The notes: generated from the sequence alone by a model not told the origin. Positions 18,075-27,367 are shown, counted from the stretch's first letter. The stretch: 53,878 nucleotides of DNA from Bacteroidaceae bacterium (GCA_024697945.1 JAILRU010000131.1:1-53878); one strand, 5' to 3'. Program-made: numbers and translations.

Positions 18075-18683
18075 TCACTTAATGAACTTTACTTTCGAAG
18101 CGTCGCGAGGCTTGGCGTCGGGCTTCTCGTCGGGATAGCCTACGGCAATCACACAGAGCAACTTGTAGCCCTCGGGGATGTCGAGACGGTCCAGGAAGAA
18201 CTTTGCCTTCTCGTTCGAGACGAGGAAGCGCACAGGGCCCGTCTGGATACAAGTGCCCAGTCCCAGCGACTGCGCCGCCAGCATCATGTTCTCGCAGAGC
18301 AACCCAGCATCGAGGTCGTTGCCACCATTCGCAGGGCTGCAGACGCAGATGAGGTTCGGTGCATTGCGGAACATGTTCTTGAAGTTCGGGTCGCGCTCCA
18401 CCATTTGCGGGTTTGCCTGCTTATAGACCTCCGTCACATCAGCAATCAACTTGTAGTCCTCAATTATCCGGACAGCCCAATTCTGGCGGTTCATTGCGCT
18501 GGGTGCATTGATGCCAGCATTGGCAATGGCTTCGAGCTTCGCATGCTCGACAGGCTTATCCAAGTACTTGCGGACGGAGCGTCGCGCCATGATGTTATTA
18601 ATCACTTCGTTTTCATAGACATCCTGGGCAGTTACCGACAGCATGCCAATCATTGCCATGAGGCATAAGAGTATTTTTTTCAT
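18075..18683 (-). CDS. Nitroreductase family protein with signal peptide
   Basis: A 202-residue FMN-dependent nitroreductase-fold protein. ARRSVRKYLDKPVE and NAPSAMNRQNWAVRI are the FMN-phosphate-binding elements, and LGLGTC and VIAVGYPDEKP are typical family C-terminal segments. The first 19 residues (MKKILLCLMAMIGMLSVTA) look like a signal peptide ending before QD, which is unusual for a flavin enzyme that normally works in the cytoplasm. It may act in the periplasm, but the substrate is unknown. No consensus promoter is visible, and a palindrome cluster (18761-18813) lies upstream. Confidence 0.82.
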   Translation of the reverse strand: MKKILLCLMAMIGMLSVTAQDVYENEVINNIMARRSVRKYLDKPVEHAKLEAIANAGINAPSAMNRQNWAVRIIEDYKLIADVTEVYKQANPQMVERDPNFKNMFRNAPNLICVCSPANGGNDLDAGLLCENMMLAAQSLGLGTCIQTGPVRFLVSNEKAKFFLDRLDIPEGYKLLCVIAVGYPDEKPDAKPRDASKVKFIK

Positions 18684-18760
18684 AGAAAGTAGTGTATTAT
18701 TGAATTTGTAAAGTTTTTGGTTTAGAGGAAAAACATAGGGGAAAAGACTGTTATAAACTT

Positions 18761-18813
18761 TGGTACCATTCTTAGATGCAGAATGGTACCATTCTCTATC
18801 ATACTATGGTACC
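18761..18813. repeat. Cluster of GGTACC palindromes
   Basis: Three GGTACC-centred copies occur within 53 bases. The middle one, AGAATGGTACCATTCT (18780-18795), is a perfect 16-base palindrome. The first copy (18761-18772) can pair with it to form an 11-bp hairpin with a 7-base loop. It sits between the 3' end of the GH128 gene and the 5' end of the nitroreductase gene. It could be an operator, or a terminator without a good U-tract. Confidence 0.6.
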
Positions 18814-18837
18814 CTTGTTTTTTCGTGTAAAAATATT

Positions 18838-21800
18838 TCAATGACCATCCAAAGTCCTACCGTCATGATAGAAGAGGTAGCTTCGGCCTTTTTCCACCTT
18901 AATATAAATGCCCTTTGACATTTGACAATTTGACAATTTACGTCCTGCAAGGTCATAGACGGCATCCTCATTGTGAGATTGTGAGATTGCACTGATAGCA
19001 GACAAGTCATCGATGGCGTGGTATTTGAGCACGAAGTCCGTAGCGCACCACCAGCCCTCGCGGTTGTCGCTGCTGCCGCTGGCATTGCCGAAGGAGTGCC
19101 ACTTGCCGTTTTCCGCGCCCTGTTTTGAGCCGACAAACCCGACGATGAGTGACCCGCCCTGCTCCACATAGATGGGGGTACTGGTCAGGGTGTCCCAATG
19201 ATTGGAAACAGGCAAATCGAAATAGTCCTTGCTGATGGTAGGCGTCACCGCCTCTGCCTCTCCGCTACGGAGATAGCCGTGCTGGTCCGAGATGCAGAAA
19301 TGCTCCGTCATAGCTTTGCATTCCAACTGGTAATAGCCCTCGGTAAGATTGGTGAGAGTCTGGCGTATCTCCATCGTGGCATCCTGACGGGTGGTACTCC
19401 ACCAAGCGTTCCAGCAGGTCTTGCCGAACTTGGTGGCTGTCCGCTGGTCGCCGTCCTTGTAGGTTCCTACCTTCACCTGCCACCCGTCGGACTTCTCGCC
19501 AGCGAACGAGGGATTCTTAGGCTGTCTGCTGGAACGGGTGAAGGCAAGGTTCTGCTGCATCAGTTCCTGCAACTGACCTGCTGATGCCAACAAATCCTGT
19601 GCCGTTACGGCCTCCTTGGCACCAGTCAAGCAGTTCATCATCATATCATAGTCGGGACAAGGCTTCTGTGCCACTGCCTTCAATGTCGCCTCCATCACCT
19701 GGAGTTCTGCCTCCTGCCGGATAGCAGTCAGATGGTCTGCCAATGCCACTTCTATCTCTTTCAACGCAGTCTCGTCGGTCCCGTTGATGTTCGCCATGCG
19801 AGCAGACAGGTCGTCATTGAGGAAGGGGTATGCCGTATTGTAGGCTTTCTGGGCCTCAGCTCTAAGGCTGGCCTTCTCCACGCCATCGGCCACAGCCGCC
19901 TCGTGGGTAGTGAAAAGCTGGCGCAACTGCACGTCGTCTATCTGCGCCTTTGCTTGCAGAGCATAGCATGAAAGGATGCCCTGGGCATAAGTGTCAGTGT
20001 TGATGACAAAGGTGTTCACGCCCCACTCGGAAGAGTTGGCTACTTTGGCGACTTCCTTCGACAGGGTTGAGCCATCCTCAGAGAGGTAGAACCTCAAGTA
20101 GTTTCCTCCATTGCAGGCTGTGATACGGAGCACATACTGCTGCCCAGGTTCCAGGGCAACAGTTTTCTTAATGGAAGCGGCAGCACTAACGCCTCCACTA
20201 AGATGAGACTGCAAATAAGAGCCTCCCCCGTAGCCTCCATCACCAACAATCTGGAACTGAGGTTCCTTTATGGGTGCGCCGGTTCCGCTGGTCCAATCTG
20301 TGAAACCAAGGTCGAACTCTCCATTGGGAAACAGGTTGCCACCGGCATAGTAGAGCTGACCGTCTATCTCAAAAGCATCGCCAAGACACAGCTCGTCGGA
20401 CGTATAATACTCCTTGCCATTCAAGTTAATCAGGTGCAGACGGTAGAGGATGCTCTCGTCGGCATTGTCGATGGTGTAAGTATAGTCTGAAGCCGCCTCC
20501 TTCTGGGGAATGGTATCGAGCACTACCCAGCGGCCCGAGGCATCCTTCATCTGGATTTCCATCAAGCGGTTGAACTCGCCGTTAGAATCGTGCCACGTCA
20601 GACGGGTCTTGCCATCGAGGACCTCTTGTTTGAACTTGGACGGTCCGTACTGGGGAGGCGTGGTAGGCACAAAGTCGTACTTGCCGTTATAGCCCAAGCC
20701 GGCATTGATACTGGCATAGTACTTGCCCGCCTCTGTCAGGCTGCCATTTTTGTAAAGCTTGGACGGGTCGCGCTCTCCATTCCAGTAGTAATAGCGCTCG
20801 ATGCAATCGTTGTCGTTCAACACAGGGCAGATGCGCCTCAGTGCCTCGGCATTCTGGCTTTCTGTAACGCCGCTGGCAAAGGCACCATTATTGTTCCATG
20901 AAGCACCCCATACCCATTCTGAAATCCAGACGGGCCGGCCTGTGGAGTTGGTCCAGTTCCTGATTGTACCGAAGTTGCCTTCCGGCCAGTAGCAGTGCAG
21001 GTCTATGATGTCGCAGCGCCAGCCACGAGCATCGATGCTGTCGATGAAACGCTTGATATAGCCTGTTCCGTTGGTGTAGTCGCTGCCATCCCACGAGGAG
21101 GGCGAGCAGAGACGCATACCAGTGGCCATGAGAGCTTCCCAATTGGCAAGTACAGCATCAACATCCTCGGTCTCTCCCTTCGGATCGTCGGCTGTATTCA
21201 TGGGCTCGTTGTTGGTCTTCATGTGGGGCGAAGTAGTGCAGGCTCCCAATGATGAGGGTGAGGGGTAGTTCTCGTAGATGTGATGGGGCACGTTCTCCAC
21301 ATCGGGCGACATATCTTCATCTTTGGTAGTGCCCCAAGTGTATGTACTGGTGACGTTCAGGGCAGAGCAGGCACTGCTGTTGCCACCAGCTGCAGCCAAC
21401 TGAGGCTTGCCTGTATCATACCACTTGAAGATACGATAAGAGGAAATCTTCTGGTCCAGGACAGCGGGCAAAGTTGCAACTTCCAGATCCTTGTCTGCCG
21501 CAATGAAGCAACGACTATAGCCACGGCCCGAAGCCCGCGTGGAGAACGTGACCATATATCCGCGCTTCAATTTGAAGGAACGGATGCGGTTGTTCAGTTT
21601 GGCAGCAGTCAATGTGTTCATAAAACCATTGGAGTTCTCCAAGCCGAAGCTGCTGCACGACTCGCCCTCATATTTCTGTTCAGAAAAGACGGTCAAAGGC
21701 TTGATATTTTTCGCATAAGGCATAATAATACAGCCTCGGCCATAGAGCTTCACCTGGCAATTGCGGTCATTAACAGCCCTTTGGCCGTTAATCTGCACCT

Positions 21801-22050
21801 TAGTGAGCCATTTGCTAATAACCACGGAAGGCTTCACTTGAGTGAATATGAGAACCGCATGGTCGGTATTGACAATGTTCACCAGTCCGTCATCCACAAA
21901 AGGAGTGGTGCTCGTAATTTGGTAATCCACATTGTCGGTAAGTGTAACTTCAGTAGAAACGCGGGTAACTGTGGTCTTCTTGTTAGCCGCCATTACGTTC
22001 AGCGGCAGGCAGAGCACAAAGAGAATCAATAGTTTGTGTAATTTATCCAT
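18838..22050 (-). CDS. GH128/Asl1-like glycoside hydrolase with T9SS sorting domain
   Basis: A 1070-residue secreted protein with a signal peptide (KLLILFVLCLPLNVMA). Residues about 240-460 resemble the Asl1-like/GH128 catalytic fold known from beta-1,3-glucanases. The likely acid/base Glu is in TNNEP near 281, and the likely nucleophile Glu in VWISEWVWG near 376, with IIDLHCYWPE between. An Fn3-like region, a carbohydrate-binding-type beta domain (NLFPNGEFDLGFTDW), a helical stretch and another jelly-roll-like domain follow. The C-terminus (VYDLAGRKLSNCQMSKGIYI) is a T9SS sorting domain. The linker before it and part of the sorting domain are encoded by A/T-rich phrase repeats. It lies 12 bases after the GH18-like gene, so both form one operon. 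Confidence 0.8.
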   Translation of the reverse strand: MDKLHKLLILFVLCLPLNVMAANKKTTVTRVSTEVTLTDNVDYQITSTTPFVDDGLVNIVNTDHAVLIFTQVKPSVVISKWLTKVQINGQRAVNDRNCQVKLYGRGCIIMPYAKNIKPLTVFSEQKYEGESCSSFGLENSNGFMNTLTAAKLNNRIRSFKLKRGYMVTFSTRASGRGYSRCFIAADKDLEVATLPAVLDQKISSYRIFKWYDTGKPQLAAAGGNSSACSALNVTSTYTWGTTKDEDMSPDVENVPHHIYENYPSPSSLGACTTSPHMKTNNEPMNTADDPKGETEDVDAVLANWEALMATGMRLCSPSSWDGSDYTNGTGYIKRFIDSIDARGWRCDIIDLHCYWPEGNFGTIRNWTNSTGRPVWISEWVWGASWNNNGAFASGVTESQNAEALRRICPVLNDNDCIERYYYWNGERDPSKLYKNGSLTEAGKYYASINAGLGYNGKYDFVPTTPPQYGPSKFKQEVLDGKTRLTWHDSNGEFNRLMEIQMKDASGRWVVLDTIPQKEAASDYTYTIDNADESILYRLHLINLNGKEYYTSDELCLGDAFEIDGQLYYAGGNLFPNGEFDLGFTDWTSGTGAPIKEPQFQIVGDGGYGGGSYLQSHLSGGVSAAASIKKTVALEPGQQYVLRITACNGGNYLRFYLSEDGSTLSKEVAKVANSSEWGVNTFVINTDTYAQGILSCYALQAKAQIDDVQLRQLFTTHEAAVADGVEKASLRAEAQKAYNTAYPFLNDDLSARMANINGTDETALKEIEVALADHLTAIRQEAELQVMEATLKAVAQKPCPDYDMMMNCLTGAKEAVTAQDLLASAGQLQELMQQNLAFTRSSRQPKNPSFAGEKSDGWQVKVGTYKDGDQRTATKFGKTCWNAWWSTTRQDATMEIRQTLTNLTEGYYQLECKAMTEHFCISDQHGYLRSGEAEAVTPTISKDYFDLPVSNHWDTLTSTPIYVEQGGSLIVGFVGSKQGAENGKWHSFGNASGSSDNREGWWCATDFVLKYHAIDDLSAISAISQSHNEDAVYDLAGRKLSNCQMSKGIYIKVEKGRSYLFYHDGRTLDGH

Positions 22051-22062
22051 GGAATTAGTATT

Positions 22063-23358
22063 TTATGGAATTAATATCTTTTTCCCGTTCACGATGTTCA
22101 CACCTTTTTGCATCTTATCGAGGCGCTGACCGGCCACATTGAAGATTTGACTATTTGATGATTTCACAACTTCACAATTGTCAATTTCCTTTATGCCTGT
22201 CGGATTCGGCTCTACAACGATAGAACAGACTTTATTGTCATAATTTGTGGAAAGCATCTTTGCCGAACTCTTACGGATAACTCTCGAGCCCGTACAATCT
22301 GTGGTTAAATATAGCCTGACCTGATAGAAGTCGTCAACTATCTCAAGGGATGAAAGGTCTTTTGCTGTTAAGCCATAGAGAGCGAGGTCTGCTTGTGTGA
22401 AAGTTCCTTCCGGAAGTGACACACAATAGCCTTTATAGTTCTTCTCACTATAGCAGCGCACCACAACTTGTTCCTCTGGTACGGTAATAGCTCCGAAAAC
22501 GCGGTTCATCCCAGAAGCCCAAGCGTTGAGGTCCCAACTCTCATCGTTATAGACCCAGACGAAACCGCCTGTGGCTACACCTTCGTCATACCATTTCTGA
22601 AATTGAGCGAGGTTCTTCTCTACACTCCAATCGTTCGAATAATTCAGAAGACCAGCATGACGATCGCTGACGCCTGTGAAGTTCCAGGTGCCAACGCTGT
22701 TTACGTTGCCAGCCCCGCCGTCGTAGCATTGCACCATCACGCGGTCAACAGCTCTTGGCCTAGAGGCACGTATCTTATCACTCAGCTGCGTCCAATAATT
22801 CTTATAGGTATAAGGTGCCAACGTGGTCTTGTAGCCCAAGTTGTACATCATGATGTGGAACTTGGCTCCTGTCTCAACATCGTAGCAATGCTCGTCATCG
22901 TTGTTCACGGCATCGATTTCGGGCACCGCCTCTTTCAACGCCTTGAAGTTCTTGTAGAGCATGGTGTTGCTGCCTGTTCCGTGTGCATTTATAAGGTCGC
23001 GGATGTGGTCGTATGAGTCGTTTCCCCAGCCGCCAATTACAATTTCTATGCGCTGGATGCTGGTGGGAGGCGTTTTGAGATTCTTTACGTCCTGTTGATA
23101 GTTGGGCTGTGTATTCTGGAACACATATACGCCGTCCTTGCAGATGGTCTCGCCGTCGGTCTTCAGTGTTCCATCGGCATCTACATGTACATTAAAGAGC
23201 AAAGCATAAGTAAATCCTGAATTACGAAGCTTGGTGATAGTACCGGGTCGTTCGCGACGGATATGGCCACCGACATAAACGCCAGATACTATCTTCTGAG
23301 CAAAAGCATCGGCAAAAGAAAGGAAAATGCCGAGAAGAAGAAAAACAAGTCGTTTCAT
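22063..23358 (-). CDS. GH18-like secreted protein with beta/gamma-crystallin domain and T9SS sorting domain
   Basis: A 431-residue protein with a signal peptide (RLVFLLLGIFLSFADAFA). Residues about 20-285 resemble a GH18 barrel: IEIVIGGWGND corresponds to the SxGG strand, and DAVNNDDE near 152 to DxxDxDxE with Asn at the second Asp but the catalytic Glu kept. Residues about 300-385 (VVVRCYSEKNYKGYCVSLPEG, SSLEI) look like a beta/gamma-crystallin domain. The C-terminus (FNVAGQRLDKMQKGVNIVNG) is a T9SS sorting domain. ATG 23358 is chosen because the longer start overlaps the promoter. It leads an operon with the GH128-like gene. Candidate substrates are chitin or N-glycan GlcNAc links (inference). 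Confidence 0.75.
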   Translation of the reverse strand: MKRLVFLLLGIFLSFADAFAQKIVSGVYVGGHIRRERPGTITKLRNSGFTYALLFNVHVDADGTLKTDGETICKDGVYVFQNTQPNYQQDVKNLKTPPTSIQRIEIVIGGWGNDSYDHIRDLINAHGTGSNTMLYKNFKALKEAVPEIDAVNNDDEHCYDVETGAKFHIMMYNLGYKTTLAPYTYKNYWTQLSDKIRASRPRAVDRVMVQCYDGGAGNVNSVGTWNFTGVSDRHAGLLNYSNDWSVEKNLAQFQKWYDEGVATGGFVWVYNDESWDLNAWASGMNRVFGAITVPEEQVVVRCYSEKNYKGYCVSLPEGTFTQADLALYGLTAKDLSSLEIVDDFYQVRLYLTTDCTGSRVIRKSSAKMLSTNYDNKVCSIVVEPNPTGIKEIDNCEVVKSSNSQIFNVAGQRLDKMQKGVNIVNGKKILIP

Positions 23359-23393
23359 TGTTTGTTTATTGTCTAAATATTTATTGTCTGTCT

Positions 23394-23426
23394 GCAAAAT
23401 TAGTATTATTTCTTCATGTCACCAAA
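23394..23426 (-). promoter_or_regulatory. Promoter of the glycosidase operon
   Basis: On the minus strand TTTG (23426-23423) precedes TAATTTTG (23401-23394) by 21 bases. It rules out the ATG at 23397 as the start of the GH18-like gene. Confidence 0.8.
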
Positions 23427-23453
23427 GAAGATAGATGTTTTTTGTCCAATTGT

Positions 23454-23484
23454 TTTGTGTTTCGTGAAATAATGCGTAATTTTG
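23454..23484 (+). promoter_or_regulatory. Promoter of the M16 peptidase gene
   Basis: TTTG at 23454-23457 and TAATTTTG at 23477-23484, 19 bases apart. It shows that the open frame running back to 23358 is not the true 5' end of the peptidase. Confidence 0.85.
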
Positions 23485-23516
23485 CACCGCTAATAATAAC
23501 AAAATATGAAATGTAT

Positions 23517-26423
23517 ATGAAAATCAAACGACTTTATCTCTTGATTCCTATTCTCTGTTCCCTCATTCAACTCTCTTGTACGGCGGGTGACTACGAAAGC
23601 GTAGATGGTGACCCTATGCAGACACGAATCTACACCCTTGACAACGGCCTGAAGGTCTATCTGAGTGTCAACCATGACGAGCCACGCATCCAGACTTTCA
23701 TTGCCGTTCGCACTGGTTCCAAGAACGACCCTGCCGAGACAACGGGCTTAGCACACTATCTGGAGCACCTGATGTTTAAAGGTACAACCCAGTTCGGTAC
23801 CACTGACCCAGAGGCTGAGGCTCCATTGTTGGACGAGATAGAACAACGCTACGAAGAATATCGTACGATAACCGATGAGGCCATAAGAAAGCAAAAGTAC
23901 CACGAGATTGACAGCGTCTCGCAGCTGGCAGCCCAATATTTCATTCCTAACGAGTACGACAAACTGATGGCAGCCATTGGTTCTGAGGGCTCGAATGCAT
24001 TCACCTCGAACGATGTGACGTGCTACGTCGAGGATATTCCTGCCAATGAGATTGACAACTGGGCCAAGATTCAGGCAGACCGCTTCCAGAATATGGTCAT
24101 ACGCGGATTCCACACTGAGCTCGAAGCCGTTTACGAGGAGTACAACATAGGTCTTTCGCACGACAGCAACAAACTGTACGAAGCACTGATGGCTAAGCTC
24201 TTCCCAACGCATCCATACGGCACACAAACGACCATTGGCACACAGCAGCACCTGAAGAATCCCTCCATTACGAACATCAAGAACTATTTCTCCAAGTGGT
24301 ACGTGCCCAACAATGTGGCTATCTGTATGGCGGGCGACTTTGACCCTGACAAAACATTGGCGATACTAAAGAAATACTTCGGTGAATGGCAACCCGGAAA
24401 GGATGTCAGCCAACCTGTCTTCCCTGAGTTGGAGCCGTTGACAGCCCCCGTAGATACAACCGTTATGGGACAAGAGGCCGAGAGTCTCTATATGGGGTGG
24501 CGCAGCGAACGTGCCTCATCATTACAGAATGATACATTGGAACTTATAGATGCCATTCTCTCCAACGGCAAGGCTGGCCTCATGGACCTCGACCTGAACC
24601 AGAAAATGAAAGTGATGTCCGCCGAGTCTGCCGTAGAAAGCCTGATGGACCATGGTTTCTTCCTGCTGGCAGGTATGCCCAAAGAAGGGCAATCTCTGGA
24701 GGAAGTAAAGGACCTGATGCTGGGTGAAGTAGAGAAGTTGAAACGCGGCGAGTTCGACGACGACCTGCTTGTTGCCGCTCTAAACAACAAGAAGCTCGAT
24801 GAACTGCGCAGCCTCGACCAAAACCAGACGCGTGTGTTCAAGATGATGGAATCCTTCATTACTGGCACCGACTGGCAGCAGTTAGTGGGCCGGATGGATC
24901 GTCTCAGCAAAATAACAAAGCAGGAAGTCGTGGACTTTGCCAATCGCTTCTTCACCGACGGCTATGTCACCGTCTATAAGCGTCAGGGCGAGGATACTAC
25001 GCAAAAGAAAATAGACAAACCCGCCATCACGCCCATACCAACGAATCGCGACCTGGTGAGCCAGTTCGTCACAGACATACAGCAGACCGAGGTAGAACCA
25101 ATCGAACCCCAGTTCCTCGACTTCAAGCACGACCTTTCCTTCTTCAATACCGAGAAGGGACTGCCCGTCATATACAAGCAGAACACCGAGAACGGACTAT
25201 TCGAGCTACAGTTCCGCTATGAGTTCGGACAGGAGGATGACAACCGCTATGATGTAGCGGCCAGTTACATTGACTACCTTGGCACAGATAAGCTATCTGC
25301 CGCACAAGTCAAGCAACAGTTCTACAAACTGGCCTGCAACTATGCCATTAGCGTGAACGGTGATGCCATCACTATCGGCTTGAGCGGACTCAGTGAGAAC
25401 ATGCCCGAGGCACTCGCCTTGCTCGAAAACCTGCTCCGTAACGCTAAGGCCGACCAGAATGCCTACGACATGATGGTGGGACTCATCCTAAAGGAGCGTC
25501 AGGACCAGAAGGCCAGCCAGCAAAGCTGCTTCAGTATGTTCAACTACTACGTCAATTATGGTGAACACAATGCTATGCGCGACAATATGACGGCCCAGCA
25601 GCTGCAAGAGACAGATCCCCAAACGCTGCTCGATCTGTTGAAAAACATCGCCGGATACAAGCACACGGTGCTCTATTATGGTCCCATGTCGCAGGAGGAG
25701 CTGAACAAATGTGTAACCGAATCACACCCCACGGAAGAGTCTCTGAAACCCGTTCCAGAGGGCGAGCCTTACAAGTTGCAGGCAGTAACGAAGCCCGAAG
25801 TGCTCATTGCCCCCTACGATGCCAAGAACATCTTTATGCGTATGTACCTGAACGACGAACGGCAGACCAATCTCAGCGAACGTGCCGCCATCAATCTCTT
25901 CAACGAGTACTTCGGAGGTGGCATGAACGGCATCGTCTTCCAGGAAATGCGCGAGGCACGCGGTTTAGCCTACAATGCCTGGGCCTATTACATGACTCCC
26001 TCGAAACAGGGCGAACCCGAATGCTTCATGACCCACATCATCACACAAAACGACAAGATGATGGACTGCATCAGTCAGTTCCGCGAGATATTGGACAAGA
26101 TGCCGCAAAGCGAAGCTGCCTTCCAGATTTCAAAGGATGCCTTGATAAAGCAGATGGCCAGTCAGCGCACCACCAAGTTCAGAGTTATTTTGGCCTACAT
26201 CAATGCCAAACGGCAGGGCTACGACTTCGACATCAACAAAAAGGTTTACGAAAATCTGCAGGAGCTGACTCTTCAGGACATCGCCAGTTTCGAGCAAGCC
26301 AACATTGCCGGCAAGACAGGTTGCTACTACATCCTTGGCAACGAGAAGGAACTTGACATGCCTGCCCTTGGCCAGATAGCTCCTATCCGCCGTATATCGT
26401 TGGAAGACATTTTTGGGTATTAA
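23517..26423 (+). CDS. M16 family zinc metallopeptidase (two-domain, exported)
   Basis: A 968-residue pitrilysin/insulinase-type peptidase. The inverted zinc motif HYLEH is near residue 78 in GLAHYLEHLMFKGT, and the third ligand Glu is in EAVYEEYN near 202. Two M16 halves are present: the N-terminal half is catalytic, and the C-terminal half from about 540 keeps the fold but has no HxxEH. The N-terminus (KIKRLYLLIPILCSLIQLSC) is a signal sequence, possibly a lipoprotein signal, although the lipobox is imperfect. I prefer ATG 23517 or 23511; the longer frame crosses the promoter. It probably degrades peptides in the periplasm. A serine hydrolase gene follows and may share its transcript. Confidence 0.9.
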   Translation: MKIKRLYLLIPILCSLIQLSCTAGDYESVDGDPMQTRIYTLDNGLKVYLSVNHDEPRIQTFIAVRTGSKNDPAETTGLAHYLEHLMFKGTTQFGTTDPEAEAPLLDEIEQRYEEYRTITDEAIRKQKYHEIDSVSQLAAQYFIPNEYDKLMAAIGSEGSNAFTSNDVTCYVEDIPANEIDNWAKIQADRFQNMVIRGFHTELEAVYEEYNIGLSHDSNKLYEALMAKLFPTHPYGTQTTIGTQQHLKNPSITNIKNYFSKWYVPNNVAICMAGDFDPDKTLAILKKYFGEWQPGKDVSQPVFPELEPLTAPVDTTVMGQEAESLYMGWRSERASSLQNDTLELIDAILSNGKAGLMDLDLNQKMKVMSAESAVESLMDHGFFLLAGMPKEGQSLEEVKDLMLGEVEKLKRGEFDDDLLVAALNNKKLDELRSLDQNQTRVFKMMESFITGTDWQQLVGRMDRLSKITKQEVVDFANRFFTDGYVTVYKRQGEDTTQKKIDKPAITPIPTNRDLVSQFVTDIQQTEVEPIEPQFLDFKHDLSFFNTEKGLPVIYKQNTENGLFELQFRYEFGQEDDNRYDVAASYIDYLGTDKLSAAQVKQQFYKLACNYAISVNGDAITIGLSGLSENMPEALALLENLLRNAKADQNAYDMMVGLILKERQDQKASQQSCFSMFNYYVNYGEHNAMRDNMTAQQLQETDPQTLLDLLKNIAGYKHTVLYYGPMSQEELNKCVTESHPTEESLKPVPEGEPYKLQAVTKPEVLIAPYDAKNIFMRMYLNDERQTNLSERAAINLFNEYFGGGMNGIVFQEMREARGLAYNAWAYYMTPSKQGEPECFMTHIITQNDKMMDCISQFREILDKMPQSEAAFQISKDALIKQMASQRTTKFRVILAYINAKRQGYDFDINKKVYENLQELTLQDIASFEQANIAGKTGCYYILGNEKELDMPALGQIAPIRRISLEDIFGY

Positions 26424-26494
26424 CAGTCTCTATGCACGTCGCGACAGCATCGATGTACAAATTCCTGAAGAGTTCAAATCGTAATATTATTCTG

Positions 26495-27352
26495 ATGAAA
26501 CATCTTATTGCTCCCCTCAAGGGGTATTGGAGGGTCTTTCCTCTCTTTTTGGCTTGCCTATTCGCAGCAAGTTCTTTGAGTGCCCGCACCGAGCGGGTGA
26601 TTATTCAGGGCGACCACGGTAAGTTGGTGGCCGATTTACAAACTCCTGACGTGATGCCCAAGGGATGTCCTATTGTCATCCTGTGTCACGGCTTTACAGG
26701 CAACAGGAATGGAGGCCTAGAACGTGGCATTGCCCATGAGCTTGAGGCGCGTGGCATTGCCAGTATCCGCTTCGACTTCAATGGACACGGCGAAAGCGAG
26801 GGAGATTTCCAGCAGATGACTGTTCCTAACGAGATTGAGGATGCCCATCACGTGTATGACTGGGTGAAGGCTGACGGTCGGTTTGGAAGCATCGGTATTG
26901 CGGGCCATTCTCAGGGCGGCGTTGTCACAGCCATGCTGGTAGGTCGATTGGGCAAGAAGGCGCTGAAGGGCGGTGTCGTGCTGCTGGCTCCCGCTGGTGT
27001 GCTGCGCGACGATGCAATCAGAGGAAACGTGCCTGGTCAATCCAGCGCAACTGGTGACCCCCTTGACCCTCCTGAATATGTTGAGGTATGGGGGCATCAT
27101 CTGGGGCGTGACTATATCAAGACGGCTTTCTGGCTTCCCATCTACGAAACGGCGGCAGACTATAAAGGGCGTGCTTGCATCATCCACGGCACCTCAGACC
27201 GCACCGTGCCTTATACCTATGGCTTGCGTTTTCATCAGCTATGGAAGAAGAGCGAATGGCACCTGCTTGATCGCTATGACCACGGTTTCGGACCGCATCC
27301 AGAGGAGGCAATCAAACTCGCCGTCGCATTCTTCACTAAGACTTTAGGTTAA
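26495..27352 (+). CDS. Exported alpha/beta-hydrolase (serine esterase)
   Basis: A 285-residue serine hydrolase resembling cinnamoyl/feruloyl-type esterases. It has an oxyanion region in CHGFTGNRNGG, the nucleophile in GHSQGG near 137, Asp in HGTSDRTVPY near 232, and His in YDHGFG near 262. A 30-residue signal peptide ends around SLSA. Its first part (APLKGYWRVF) is encoded by a GC-rich dispersed element, so the repeat has become part of the export signal. The start is ATG 26495; longer frames reach back toward the peptidase stop. Substrate unknown. Confidence 0.85.
   Translation: MKHLIAPLKGYWRVFPLFLACLFAASSLSARTERVIIQGDHGKLVADLQTPDVMPKGCPIVILCHGFTGNRNGGLERGIAHELEARGIASIRFDFNGHGESEGDFQQMTVPNEIEDAHHVYDWVKADGRFGSIGIAGHSQGGVVTAMLVGRLGKKALKGGVVLLAPAGVLRDDAIRGNVPGQSSATGDPLDPPEYVEVWGHHLGRDYIKTAFWLPIYETAADYKGRACIIHGTSDRTVPYTYGLRFHQLWKKSEWHLLDRYDHGFGPHPEEAIKLAVAFFTKTLG
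26510..26537 (+). repeat. GC-rich palindromic dispersed element, copy 7
   Basis: GCTCCCCTCAAGGGGTATTG then GAGGGTCT. It is in frame within the signal peptide of the esterase gene, encoding APLKGYWRV. Confidence 0.6.
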
Positions 27353-27367
27353 GGGTTCTGCCACACC

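Noticed and set aside
21236..21262. Further copy of the GC-rich palindromic element in the GH128 gene
   Set aside because: The minus-strand sequence CCCCTCACCCTCATCATTGG resembles the C-rich arm, but there is no matching G-rich arm, so I did not count it.
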